DNA from: Neoceratodus forsteri
Lineage: Eukaryota > Chordata > Ceratodontiformes > Ceratodontidae
Assembly (NCBI GenBank): GCA_016271365.2
Contig: CM057450.1
Span: 1,800,176,967-1,800,240,966, forward strand
Direction of reading: 5' to 3'
DNA: 64,000 nt
This document shows, piece by piece, positions 44,690 through 55,847 of the stretch (its first letter is position 1; each line of letters opens with the position of its first letter). The notes below the pieces were generated by a model. The model was not told the origin of the DNA. It ran no database searches and worked only from the letters and a program-made list of their open reading frames with translations. The translations under genes and the position numbers were made by a program.

Positions 44690-45090
44690 TATCATGGTAT
44701 GGTGTGGTTTGACATAGGGGTTGGGCAGGAGAAAAAACACACTTGGACAAGGGTCCTGGACTTCAGGAGAGTAGACTTTAAAGCAGTGGAAGACTGCTTA
44801 AGAAATACGTTGAAGGGGGGATAGGGGTTACTACAGTGGAATGGAATAAAGGAGGGAATAGCTAGTGTAACAGCAAGCTGTGTTAAGGTAATAAGCAAGT
44901 TTAGAGGAGAAAGAGGCCACTGTAGTTCTCAAAGGAGGTGGCTAAGGCTGTAATGGAGGGAAAAAAAAAACGCTTTCAGAAAGTACAAAGAGACCCAAAC
45001 AGAGGCAGATGGGGAGTTGTATCTAGAGAAACAGAGGCAGGCAGGAAGGAGGGTGAGGACAGCAAAAGTTCTAACCAAGGATAGGGCAAC
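44690..45090 (+). pseudogene. CR1 LINE endonuclease-RT linker fragment
   Basis: Plus-strand frames read TRVLDFRRVDFKAVEDCLR and, after a shift, PL.FSKEVAKAVMEGKKK. These correspond to VLDFRRADFGKMGECLR and LWFSKEVAVKVRKK in the CR1 at 29540-29750. Short, stop-containing relic. Confidence 0.65.
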
Positions 45091-45094
45091 ATAG

Positions 45095-46350
45095 TCATTA
45101 AACATATTTAACATATTTCTGCACCTACCTTCAAATCACCTACAGACAAGATGATATTGGAAATTTAGCTTTTGCATCATGCTCTGTAGGAGTTTTTGAG
45201 ATAACCCTCTGATACGACCCAAAAATTCTTCTGTCGTAAGCAGTTCTAGTTTGTGACTAATTTTGTTTTTGGGTCCTGAGAAAAAATCTTTAGGTCATGA
45301 TGGCCACCAGTTATTATTTATATATTTGTCGGGGCCAAAAAAAAGTGAAAATACAGTATATAAAAATGAGTTATCTAAGAAAATACGTGAATTTTGATAA
45401 ACGGGACCCATTAAACTTGATTCTGGTGTTTTATTTTTCAAAAAATGGGGTAAAAATACTTTTTTGTATTTTAAATTCTTTGGCTGTTAGCTTACCAGGA
45501 TGGCTGATTCTTGTGTTACAAGCCACGAACTGTTGGGTGATACAGGAATTTTTCATGCACACCAAAACTTGAATTCTTAATGTCACGCACATGAATTCCA
45601 TTTTTGTTGTGCGCTAAAATATTTTGTGTCTCACTTACTTTTACTCATAACTTGACTGTTTTACAATATTTTAGTTTCAAATTTTGCATATACAACTTAC
45701 ATGCCTCAGCCTTATGAACAAGGGTGGTGAGAATTTTCAAATACAGGTCAAAAGATTTTGCAGTTGGTCTGTGAAACCACCTTTTAGGCAGGATTTAACA
45801 TATTCTAGCAACCAAGTTCATAAGTTGGTTCAAAGTGTAAAAATACAAAAACAAAAAAAATAGCCATTTTTGGTAGGGACAAAAAATTCTTCAGTCGCAC
45901 TTAAATGTGCCCCTCAAGAATTTGCTGCTGACCAAAAATGCATGTTTTTCTGTGGATTGCTTCTTTGGTCGCACATTTAAATGCAATCCCAATTTTTTTT
46001 TTTTTTTTTTTTGTGCAAACTAAAGAAATCGTTTTTAGGTTGGATGGAACATTCGATATGCAAATGAAGAATTCTTTGGTTGCACATTATGTGCCACTGT
46101 AGTGCCAGTGTTTCTGCAGCTACTCATGCACACAGTAAGAAAAACGCACACTTCTGGTTGTATATTGTTTTGTCTTGCCTGATGATGGCTGTCTGAGGTT
46201 GCTTGTGTGGTCTTCTTCTTTTGCTGATTGGTGGGGGGAGATAGGGTTTAAAACCCTAACACCACATTTTCCTACTGTTGTAAGTATATCATGTAACCCA
46301 GCATCACAGAAATATTAAGGAGGCACTTGTCTGAATCAAATAATTTGTGT
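45095..46350. other. Unclassified spacer
   Basis: AT-rich. Motifs such as AAAAATTCTTCWGTCG and TTTGGTYGCACAT recur at 45224, 45886, 45966 and 46075 in loose spacing. A poly-T run lies at about 45991-46012. No gene supported. Confidence 0.35.
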
Positions 46351-46351
46351 A

Positions 46352-46425
46352 TCTTTTTTATTTGTTTACCGGGTGGGTGCTCTGATCCCAGTAACCATTT
46401 TCAGGCATGACCCGGGCCATTTAGA
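46352..46425 (-). repeat. L2/SINE tail, minus strand
   Basis: The reverse complement reads GGGTCATGCCTGAAAATGGTTACTGGGATCAGAGCACCCACCCGG, then TAAACAAATAAA, matching the shared tail. Confidence 0.55.
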
Positions 46426-46589
46426 TGGCACATCTGTTACAATACAGTTACAGTGGAGCAGAAAAAAGAAATCGCCAAGTTGTAGTGCAGGTAATGAAAG
46501 ATACAGTAGTAGCATAGCAGACAAATACAATTGATCAATGTTTCCGGGGCATTTTCTGTTCTAGGATCCATCTCTTAGTAATGTATACT

Positions 46590-47050
46590 TCTGTATTACT
46601 TAAAGGGGCACTGTCAGCTTTACCCCTCCATTTTTGTTAATCTCTGTGCAGAGTGCCTTTTGGTACACACCTAAGTAATTAGCACTGCAGAATAACCCCA
46701 TGAACATAGAAATTCAGCACAAATACCTGATATATAAATATTTAGTGAAGTTCGTCTTTCCCTCGTGTAGTCCGTAACTCCACCAACACCGGAAGCATAA
46801 CCCCATTGAGGACGCTTGCCAGGACCGAGCGCGGTCACAAAGTGGCATTTTATGCCAATCCAGCTTTAAGAACATGCTGCCCATATAAACTTCTACCTCA
46901 CAAACTGCTCCTGGTAATTTAAAATTAAAACCAAGCCCTGCATGGCTTGCAATTTACTTTTTAAAACCGATGCCAAAATCCCGCGCATGTGCAACGGTGG
47001 CACGCTCTTGCACATGCGTGGGATCTCCACACATCTTTATTCCAAGCATG
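46590..47050. other. Unclassified spacer
   Basis: Begins TTAAAGGGGCACTGTCAG, a string common at the ends of amphibian DNA repeats as I recall. The paired end was not found. Confidence 0.3.
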
Positions 47051-47059
47051 CATGGGATT

Positions 47060-48330
47060 ACGGCACCAGTTTTAAAAAATAAATTGCATTTAGCCCACAA
47101 CCAGAGGACCTTAGTTCACGTCTGTTTCTTTTTTGCATCAACAGCCCCACCAAAGGTGATCCTGTCCCTTCTTGCAAAGTTTTTGATATGAATGCTCTGA
47201 GCATTAGGGTCTTTCTGAATGGGGAGGGGGGGCAGTCCAGAGCTTGGTAGAGGTGACAGTGGTGAGTATGGTATGGGGTCAGGGTAACGAATCTGCATAT
47301 GTTGTTGTAGGCTGTGTTCAAGCAATTTAGTAGAGAAGGGGGTGTGAGGGCTATTACTGGAGAGGAGTATTCAAGTATGGGGAGGAGATGACCCCTACTA
47401 ATCGCTGCTCTAGCCTTGGGACAGGAGGTGCCTAAGTCTGTAACACATTCCTATCCACTGGTTCACCTTCTTTATTGCTTAGCTGATATGGTACTCAAAC
47501 GTTGGAGTAGGGTCAAGTGATACCCCCAGGTATTTGAAGTCACTGACCTGCTCGAGGGTTGAACCATCGGGGTTTAGTATGTTAAGGGCTGTAGTGTTGT
47601 TGAGGATGCACTTCGCCAGCTTCAGCTTGGAGCCAAACAGCATACACTTAGTTTTCTTTGTGTTTACGAGTAGCCTATGTTGTGTGAACCAGTGTACAGT
47701 TGCAGTAAAGTCTGTGTTTAGGTTGAGGTTTAACCCTGGGAGTTTGTTTCCACTTTTGAAGAGAATGAGGCAATCCGTGTACATTATTCTGTTATGGTTT
47801 ACGGGTTTGGCAAGTAAGGGGTTAACAAAAAGAAAACATCAAGGGACCTAGTACGGAGCCCTGTGGTACACCAGTCCTCACTTGGAGGGGGGTTGATAGG
47901 GCGTGCTCTATTTTCACCAGCTGGGTCCTGCCAGTTAGGTAGCTTTGTACCCAGTTAGTGACATTGCTGGGAAAGCCCAGGGAAGATTGGGCGTTTAGTA
48001 GTATCACATGGTCTACTATGTCAAAGGCTTTTGAAAAGTCTACAGATATAACCCCTGTAAGGCTACCTTTGTCTGCTTCACTGAGCACATGGTCCATGAA
48101 TTTGGTAAGTGCAGTGGTGGTGGTGAAATCCCTACAGAAACTATAGAATTTGGACAACAGGCAGTTTGTATCCGTGTGCTCCAATAACTGATGGTAGACC
48201 ACTGTTTCAAGTATTTTACCCCTGTGGGATAGTATAGATACAGGTCTGTAGTTAATCAGGAAGGTGCAGGTTACCAGCCTTAAATATGGGGACTATTCGG
48301 GCTGATTTTCAGAGTGCTGGCAGCTTTGTG
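47060..48330 (-). pseudogene. L2-like LINE fragment (RT to C-terminus)
   Basis: The frame 48202-47822 holds VISVDFSKAFDIVDHVIL, SYLTGRTQLV and [13 protein letters not shown], classic L2-type RT. The next frame (47784-47479) should open with YADDT but reads MYTDCLILF, so the catalytic aspartates are degraded. It continues VNTKKTKCMLFG and FKYLGVSLD. C-terminal blocks FVTLTPYHTHHCHLYQAL and AFISKTLQEG follow in 47321-47100. No 5' part is present. It differs in sequence from the 53-58 kb L2. Confidence 0.8.
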
Positions 48331-49115
48331 GTGGTCACGAAGAGGTTAATTATGTACATGAGTGATTTCGCTACCACTGGGATTTAATCCTCTGTAAGCT
48401 ATGTAAATGTCTACATATACATATAATTGTAAATCCTGCAGGGAAAAACGATTTTCTGACTCCCCTCTAGATGGTGCAGAAATGCTGCTGTATGATTTCG
48501 AAGTCCGTTGACTCATGCTCACCCAACATTGTCAGCATACCAGGGACAGTCACCTGAAAAAAAGCATCAGCAGCACCTGGAGGGGGTTCTTGTAAATCAG
48601 AGAAATCCGGAAGGGTTCCAGAAGGCAGCTAGAATATTTAGCTGTACTTTGGGCTTCAGATCAGCTCTTCTCAATGATTTTTACTACTCACCCATAGTGC
48701 CCACCCAGGGCTTAACATTCATGGGGGATTCCATGAATTGTGCTATTTTTGGCCCCCTCTTGTAAATTCTGGACCCCCCATGCTGGACAGTCCCGCTCAC
48801 ACAGGCTCGCAAAGAGCAGGGAAAGAAACACCATTGAAATGAATGGGCCCATTCATTTCAATGTGGTAGCTTGGCCACTTGAATATGGTGGCAGTAGTGA
48901 GCCTCTGTGGCACATGCGCATCATGCTTGAAGCTGGGGGAGGACTGTTAAAAGCCTGAAGATGCATCTTGTGCACTGAAGTGACTGGGGGAGATGCAAGT
49001 TGATAAAAGCTGGCAGTCAGTGCAACATGTGCTAAATGTGGGAAGGGAGGGTGCCAGCTAGGGCTGTGTGTGAGCGGATCATGCACCGAAGGGAGGCCGA
49101 GGAATAGAGTCTGAA
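48331..49115. other. Unclassified spacer
   Basis: No recognisable element or gene. A short palindrome-like GAATGGGCCCATTCATTTCAAT lies at 48840-48861. Confidence 0.35.
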
Positions 49116-49119
49116 GATG

Positions 49120-52000
49120 GCATAGAAACATAGATTTTGATGGCAGATAAGGACCGCTTGGCCCACCTAGTCTGCCCGTTTCTCTACCTACAGGATAAGC
49201 TGCAGATCCTATTTAACCAACAGCCTATTTCTTCCTACCCCGCACAAAAATTGCCTTATGTCTGTCCCATGCATTCTTGAATTCTTCCACAGTTTTAGAC
49301 CCCACAACATCCTCAGGAAGGCTGTTCCTTGCATCCACCACCCTCTCTGTAAAAAATACTTCCTCATATTGCACCTGAGCCGTCCCCCCTCTATCTTCAA
49401 ATTGTGTCCCCTTGTTCTTGCACATCTCGTTTTCTGAAAGATGCTACCCTCTTGGACTTTGTTGATTCCACTGAGGTACTTAAATGTTTCTATCATGTCC
49501 CCCCTTTCCCTCCTTTCCTCAAGGGTACACATATTATGCTCCTTTAGTCTCTCCTCATATGTCTTCTCTTGCAGACCCTGCACCATTTTAGTTGCCCTCC
49601 TCTGAACTGCCTCCATCCTGTCTGTGTCCTTGCGGAGATGGGGTCTCCAGAACTGGACGCAGTACTCCAGATGGGGTCTCACCAACTGTCTGTGCAGGGG
49701 GATAACAACTTCCTGTTTTCTGCTGGTGTTGCCTCTCCCTATACATCCCAGTATCCCTCCAGCCCTCCCTACCGCCTTCTCACATTGCTTGCCAACCTTA
49801 TGGTCATCTGATATGATTACCCCCAGGTCCCTTTCCATTTTTGTTGTTGTTACTACCCCCCATTGTGTAATCTTCCCCTGGGTTTTTGTTTCCCAGGTGC
49901 ATTATTTTGCACTTCTTTGCATTGAATCCAAGCTGCCATACTTCTGACCATTCCTCCAACCTTGCCAAGCCCCTTTTCATCCTTTCCACGCCTCCTTGTG
50001 TATCAACCCTGTTTCAGATCTTTGTGTCATCTGCAAAGAGGCGTACTTTTCCTTCCAGTCCCTCTGCAGTGTCACTTATAAAGACATTAAAAAGGACTGG
50101 ACCCAGTACTAAACCCTGCGGTACCCCACTAGTAACCCCTCTTTCTTCAGAGTGGACTCCATTTACAGTTACTTTCTCTGTCCTGTTGTCCAGCCAAAGT
50201 TTACCCAGGCTACCACCCTGGGACCCACTCCCCGGATGGTTAATTTGACTATTGATCTTTTGTGTGGGGCTGTGTCAAATGCCTTGCTAAAGTATAGGTA
50301 GGCCATGTCCACAGCCCCTCCCTGGTCTACTATTTTGGTCACCCAGTCAAAGAAATCAATTAGATTTGTCTGACATGACCTTCCCGCTGTGAACCCATGC
50401 TGCCTTGGGTCCTGTGCCCCATTGGCCTCTAGGTACTCAACAATTCTTTCCTTCAGAAGTGATTCCATCACTTTTCCCTACAACAGAGGTCAAACTGACA
50501 GGTCTGTAGTTTCCTGCCTCTGTCTTGTTCCCACGTTTGTGAAGGGGAATTGCATCTGCCTTCCTCCAGTCCTCGGGTACTACACCATCCTCCCATGACT
50601 TGTTAGAAAGGGTAGTCAGTGGTGTCACTAGTTCTCTGCTTAATTCTTTTAGAATTCTGAGGTGAAATCCATCTGCCCCCATTGCTTTGTCCACCTTCAG
50701 TTTTAGGAGTTCTTTTTAGAACCCTTTCTTCTGTGAAAGGACTGGGATCGACCCCCCCCAACCCATCCAGAGTGATTCTGTTAATTGGATTAGGCACATC
50801 CCCCACCTCCTTTTTTGTGAATATTGAACAGAAGTATTCATTCAGTATCCCTGCCTTTTCACTGTCCCTCTCTGCCCAACCACCGTGCATTCTATTCAGC
50901 CTCACTATCCCTCCCTTTGTCTTCCTATGGTCCCTGATATACCTATAAAAGGTTTCATCCCCCTTTTTAACCGAGTTGGTTTTCTTTTCCTCAGTTTGGG
51001 CCTTTGCTATTCTGACTACCCTCCCTGCTTCCTTCTGCCTTAACTGGTACAGTTCTCTGTCCTGCTCCTTCTGTGTTTCCTTATACTTCCTAAATGCTAT
51101 CTTTTTTCTCCCTAACCTTCACCGGCACCTCTTTTGAGAACCATAGTGGCTTTTTCTTTCATTTTGGTTTATTTGCTTCACACAAAGGCTTTGTTGCCTC
51201 TGTGATGGCAGTTATGACATTTCCCCATTGTTGCTCCACCCCTCCTTCTAGCCTGTTTGCTAGTGCTTTTCTACGGCACTCTCCCATCTTGCCAAATTCA
51301 GCCCTCCTGAAGTCCGGAACCCTCACTTTTGTATGGCTTGACTGTGTAGCTGAGTTTTTTGTGAACCACACTGTTTGATGGTCACTTGTTCCCAAATGGC
51401 TACCCACTTCTAGATCTGAAATCCTCTCACTGTCCCCATTTGAGAGCACAAGATCTAAGATTGCTCCCTCATCAGTAGGTTCCAAAACTAGCTGTCTGAG
51501 GCATGCCACCTGAAGGGCATCGAGAATGGCCCTGCTTTTGGATGTGGCTGCAGCAAAGGTGCTTCAATTGACATCCGGCATATTAAGGTCCCCCATCAAC
51601 AGTATCTCTTCTTTCTCTGCCGTTCTAAGTATGCCTTCTATCATATCCTTGTTCATTCCCTCCCCCTGACATGGAGGTCTGTATACAACCCCTGTGTGGA
51701 TTGTGGTGCCATTTCCAGTCTCTCAGGTGACCCACAGTGCCTCCTCTTCTCCCCGTTTACTCTCTTGTTCAGTTGCTTTTATCCCTTCCCTTACATAGAG
51801 AGCTGCTCCGCCTCCTCTTCTCCCCTGCCTATCTCTTCTGTAGGTTGTGTACCCTGGTATGTTAACATCCCAGTCATGGTTCTCTGTGTACCATGTTTCT
51901 GTGACTGCTACAATATCCAGGCATCCCTCTTCCATCAAGGCCACCAGTTCAGGGAGCTTGTAGCCCAGACTACGGGCGTTGGTACTCATGTGCTTAAGGA
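49120..52000 (-). pseudogene. CR1 LINE ORF2, minus-strand copy
   Basis: Read on the - strand: endonuclease start (NARSLGYKLPELVALMEEG, VTETWYTENHDWDV; 51989-51723), then QLVLEPTDEGAILDLVLSNG and SDHQTVWFT (51509-51159). The RT follows, with [14 protein letters not shown] and a [12 protein letters not shown] block (50471-50169), an intact LFADDTKI near 50020, C-terminus LVRPHLEYCVQFW (49838-49209) and 3' UTR to 49120 (ATAGAAACATAG). It is the same subfamily as the copy at 27.6-31.7 kb. Frameshifts disable it. Confidence 0.9.
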
Positions 52001-52260
52001 GGACCGGGAAGGAGAGCCTGAAAGGTGGTGAGTTTTTTCCATGGCTGGGTTCCTTCAGTAAATGGATCTGATGCGGTTAGTTTGGGAGGTAGTGGGGGAC
52101 TGTGTGGGTGGTGTTTGCACTGTCTCAGCTGCTCTGCTGCTCCATTCCTGGCCTTAAACCGATACAAAGTTAGGCTGCATTGTGACAGCTCGATGGAAAG
52201 CGCTGCTTCCAGAGCTGTAACTCGAATGTCCAGCGTGTCGGCCTTGCGGTTTAGCACATG
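52001..52260 (-). pseudogene. Possible CR1 ORF1 remnant or other coding fragment
   Basis: The minus frame 52257-51994 starts MLNRKADTLDIRVTALEAAL, a heptad-like coiled-coil stretch of the kind found in LINE ORF1 proteins, directly upstream of the CR1 endonuclease. It does not match the ORF1 of the other CR1 copy. It may be a different ORF1 or an unrelated fragment. Confidence 0.3.
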
Positions 52261-53260
52261 GCAGAGCCTTTAAACAGATATTGTAAAAAGGGTCTTGAAA
52301 ATGGCGCAACCTGATTGGTTGTCAGCATAATATTTGTGCAGCCTGACCATGGGAGTAGTAATTTTTTGTTAAAGATTCTGAATTTAGAATTTAGGACCAT
52401 CACTACACTGACCACTAGATAAGCTACAAAGAACAACATACAACAGTGTCAGCCAGTTAAATGGGAAACATACAGTCATCACAGTTTGTAGTACTTTTAA
52501 AAATATTCCATCTGCTCTGGTGATTTATCACCTGATTTCAGCTAAAGTTAAGACTTGTCTCTTTCTGCTGATACTCCGTACGTGGTGCTCTTGGTTAAGG
52601 CAGTCACTTGCAAATAACTGTTAGCACCCTTTGCAAACTGTGTGAGAGGCCTTTCGGCACCATGCAATTCTGCTGAAAGTTGGACCAGCATAACATTCTG
52701 TGGTGATTTGCATATGCAGCCCATGATGCTTTGCATTGTGGGGGGCATGTGTGATTTTGTATTTTCTTGAAACTTGGCTTCCCAGCCAAATGCCCTTTGG
52801 GTAACCCTTGCCTCAGTGTTTGCACACAGAGGTTCTTTGTCTTTTACTTGCAGATAATCCCCCCCAAATGCCTCTCTCCCTCCCCCCAAAAAATGTTGCC
52901 CCTCCCCCAATTTGATAGACCCGGGGATGGGATCCCCCTGGAGCTGAAACCCAACTTTAAGCCTGACACTTGCTGGCCAAGATCAGGAACCGCATTAAAA
53001 TAATGGGGGAATGGTAATCAAAACGGATTACTGAGGGGATGCATTTTGGTAGTCTGGTGGAAAAAATGATGTTCCAAATGGACCGTTGTGCCATTAAACT
53101 CGAGCTTGACCCTAGTTTGTGTCCTGACAAGGCCATGTTGATCATTCTCACTTCTGAGTGTTGAATTCGTCAGCCTGCACAATAGATATGTTCCTTATTT
53201 TATCCATTTTTTAAGCTGGTATGCCAAATCATACTGTATCTGAAAAGACCGTGTTGGATA
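52261..53260. other. Unclassified spacer
   Basis: Minus-strand frames at 52548-52910 have no recognised motif. Nothing else seen. Confidence 0.35.
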
Positions 53261-53261
53261 T

Positions 53262-53687
53262 TATTTTTATTTATTTATTTATTGAGGATATCGGATGACA
53301 ACCTTTGAGTCAGGGACTCATTTCCAAAGGCTCCATGTCAGGGTACAAAACATAATAGAAGGCACACATTTGTAATACATTTATACAAATATTACAGTGG
53401 GGTAGCGAAAGAGTTAACAGCGTTAACAAAGTGTGTGAGGTAGTAGGCAGTATACAATATAAGAGCGAGAGTAGGAGACGAGGTACACAGCAGGGTATGA
53501 AAAGCTGCTAGTCCTATACAGTTGGGTAGCTATACAAGTCCTGTGGGGAGCTTGTGAATGTCTGTGAACTGTCTAGTCAGAGTATGGTATAGCATATGTG
53601 CTGGCAATAGGTGTGAGCAGTTGGATTACCAACATTGTCATTAACAAATTTTAACAGCATCGGGATAAGTGTATATTTGACCTAGTA
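53262..53687 (-). repeat. L2 LINE 3' UTR and tail
   Basis: On the - strand the UTR ends ACATGGAGCCTTTGGAAATGAGTCCCTGACTC...CGATATCCTCAATAAATAAATAAATAAA. This is the same tail design found on the SINEs and other L2 ends in the window. It follows directly from the C-terminus at 53688. Confidence 0.75.
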
Positions 53688-55840
53688 TCACGCTGCACGT
53701 AGGCAAGTGCCAGTTCTTAATGGGAACAATGGCAGTGGCGGGTGGAGATTGTGGTTTTTGAGGGTTGTTTTGAAGGGGCCTAGCCTGGAGATAGAGGTGA
53801 TGGCCTGGGGGAGATCATTGTACCAGGATGGTGCTCTGTAGGAAAAGGACCATCGTGCAAGGGTGGTTGTGACCCTGGGAACAGTCCACGTTAATTTATC
53901 TGCTGCAAACGTGTTTGCAGAGGTATGCGCCATGCGGAGGGAGGCTGAGACTCCAGCGGGAGTGAGGCCTAGCTGGATTTGCTTAGCAAGGAGACATGTT
54001 TGGTAGCACACTCTTTCATCCAGTGTGAGGATTTTCGTTGGGTCATACAGGGTGCAGCTGTGGGTATGCCTATCCACTCCAGCGAGGAGCCTACATGCTT
54101 TATTAATGAATTTATGCATCTTATCTAGTGCAGTACGGTCAGCGGCCGAGTAGACGGTTAGTCCATAGTCTATAAGGGAGAGAACAGAGGAGGTAATTGC
54201 AGGGTTTTAAATAATTGATTAGCAGTTTTTTTTCTTGGGATTATACTAACTGTATGGGATTATACTAACTGTATAGAAAGTATTTATATAGATTTTCTAG
54301 AAGTGCTGTGTTTGTTAAACACAGTGAGGCAAGAGCTATGCATTTTCACAGAGATTTAGCACGTTTATGAGCAAAACGCTAATCAATTTTTAGAGTTGAA
54401 TAAATCCCTGAATTGCAATGTTTAGGGCCTCTCGAGGTAGGCAGGCTTTGTGTCGAAACAGTAGTCCTGTGTGTATATTTATGGCAGAGGAAAGATTACT
54501 AATATGCGGATGGAATGATAGGTTAGGATCGAAGGTAATGCCCAGGTATTTATAGGTGTAGACCTTTTCCAGTGGGAGGAGGGTTTTGGAAAAGATAGTT
54601 AGCTGGGCATTGTGGTCCTTAGTCCCCCAGTGTGAAAACAGCATAGATTTAGTCTTTTTCACATTGACCACAGGTCTGTGGTCAGTGAACCAGTTTTTAA
54701 CTTGATTGAAGGCAATTTGTAGGGAAGACTGAAGGACAGTGGTATCCGAATGGGAGGCATACATTACCGCGTCAGCTGCGTAGAGCAGAAGGTTACATGG
54801 GCAGAATTTAGGCAGGGTATTCAGGAAGATGCAGAATAGCAGTGGGCCAAGGATGGAGCAGCAGACTGGTAGAGTGGGTGAGATGGTGCTGTGTATCTTA
54901 ACACACTGGGACCTATCCGTGAGGTAACCTGTGAACCAAGCAATGGGGACAGGCCGGAGCCATGAAGAGTATTTAGGAGCAGGGTGTGGGAGACTGTGTT
55001 GAACACTTTTGACAGGTCTATGAAAACAGCTCCTGTAAGCAGCTTTTTATCTAGGGCATTGTGCAGTGAGTTGGAGAACTCTGAGGGCCATGGTTGTGCT
55101 GTGCCGGGCTCTAAAGCCATGATGTTCCCTGCATAGGACATCGTGCTTAATAAGGTAGTTTGTGAGTTGGGTGGCAACAGTTTTCTCCAGAGCTTTTGAG
55201 AGGGGACGGAGTATAGAGATGGACCTGTAGCTGTTAGTTAATGTTGGGTCCCCATTCTTTAGTAATGGTGTGATGGTGGCCACCTTCCAGTCTTTTGGGA
55301 ATTGCCCTAGACATAGGGAGAGGTTAAGGAGATCAGTCAGTGGAGAGAGCACAGAGTCAAGTACCAAATTAAGGATTTTCATGTCAAATGAGTCCTTGCA
55401 ATAGTTTGAGCCCCGTAGGGCTTTAAGTAAGAACTTGCTTCTTTCATAGTAACCACCCTAAGGTAGAAGGGGGGGTAGGCATTGCTGGGTTCTGGGATTT
55501 TAGGGGCGGGGTCGAAGAAGTTGTTTGGCAGAACTGCGTTGAGATCAGAGAAAGCCGCATTTAGGCCATTGGCAATGGTGAGTGGGTCTGCGGTAATATA
55601 GGTGTTTACCTTTAGTTGGGGCATCCTGGATTTTCCATTAAGTTCCTTTAGATTGTCCCCAAATAGTCTACATTCCCCCAGGAAGAGGCCAGGGTGGACT
55701 TGTAATAGCTGGATTTGGGCAGCCTAATAGCCCATGTACACTTGCTGTGAGCCATTTTATAGGCCTGTCTGTCCATTTGCACACCAGAGGTGACTGCTTT
55801 GCACCAGAGATCATCCCGTCTTTTTAGTTGCTGGAGCAGT
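53688..55840 (-). pseudogene. L2 LINE ORF2, reverse transcriptase and C-terminal region
   Basis: Minus frames carry the L2 RT in order: LGQFPKDWKVATITPLLKNG (55382-55047), REHHGFRARHSTTMALRVL, then GAVFIDLSKVFNTVSHTLLL (55177-54821). The catalytic box near 54800 reads LLYAADAVMYAS: the first aspartate of YADD is alanine. VNVKKTKSMLFS and YKYLGITFDPNLSFH follow (54764-54390). After a 211 bp MITE the C-terminus resumes (54119-53688), with KACRLLAGVDR.HT and RWSFSYRAPSWYNDLP. RT loss plus the MITE and frame breaks make the copy inactive. Confidence 0.9.
54200..54410. mobile_element. CAGGG-ended MITE, copy 2, with 5 bp target duplication
   Basis: Ends CAGGGTTTTAAATAATTGATTAGC and GCTAATCAATTTTTAGAGTT...AATCCCTG are inverted. 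AATTG flanks both sides (54195-54199, 54411-54415). Removing element plus one AATTG restores an uninterrupted L2 frame (NIAI then TSSVLSLIDYGL), which fixes the insertion point. It carries an internal 18 bp duplication (GGATTATACTAACTGTAT) absent from copy 1 at 33795. TIR start and length suggest a hAT-like non-autonomous element, but 5 bp duplications are unusual for most hATs. Confidence 0.85.
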
Positions 55841-55847
55841 GCTGATG

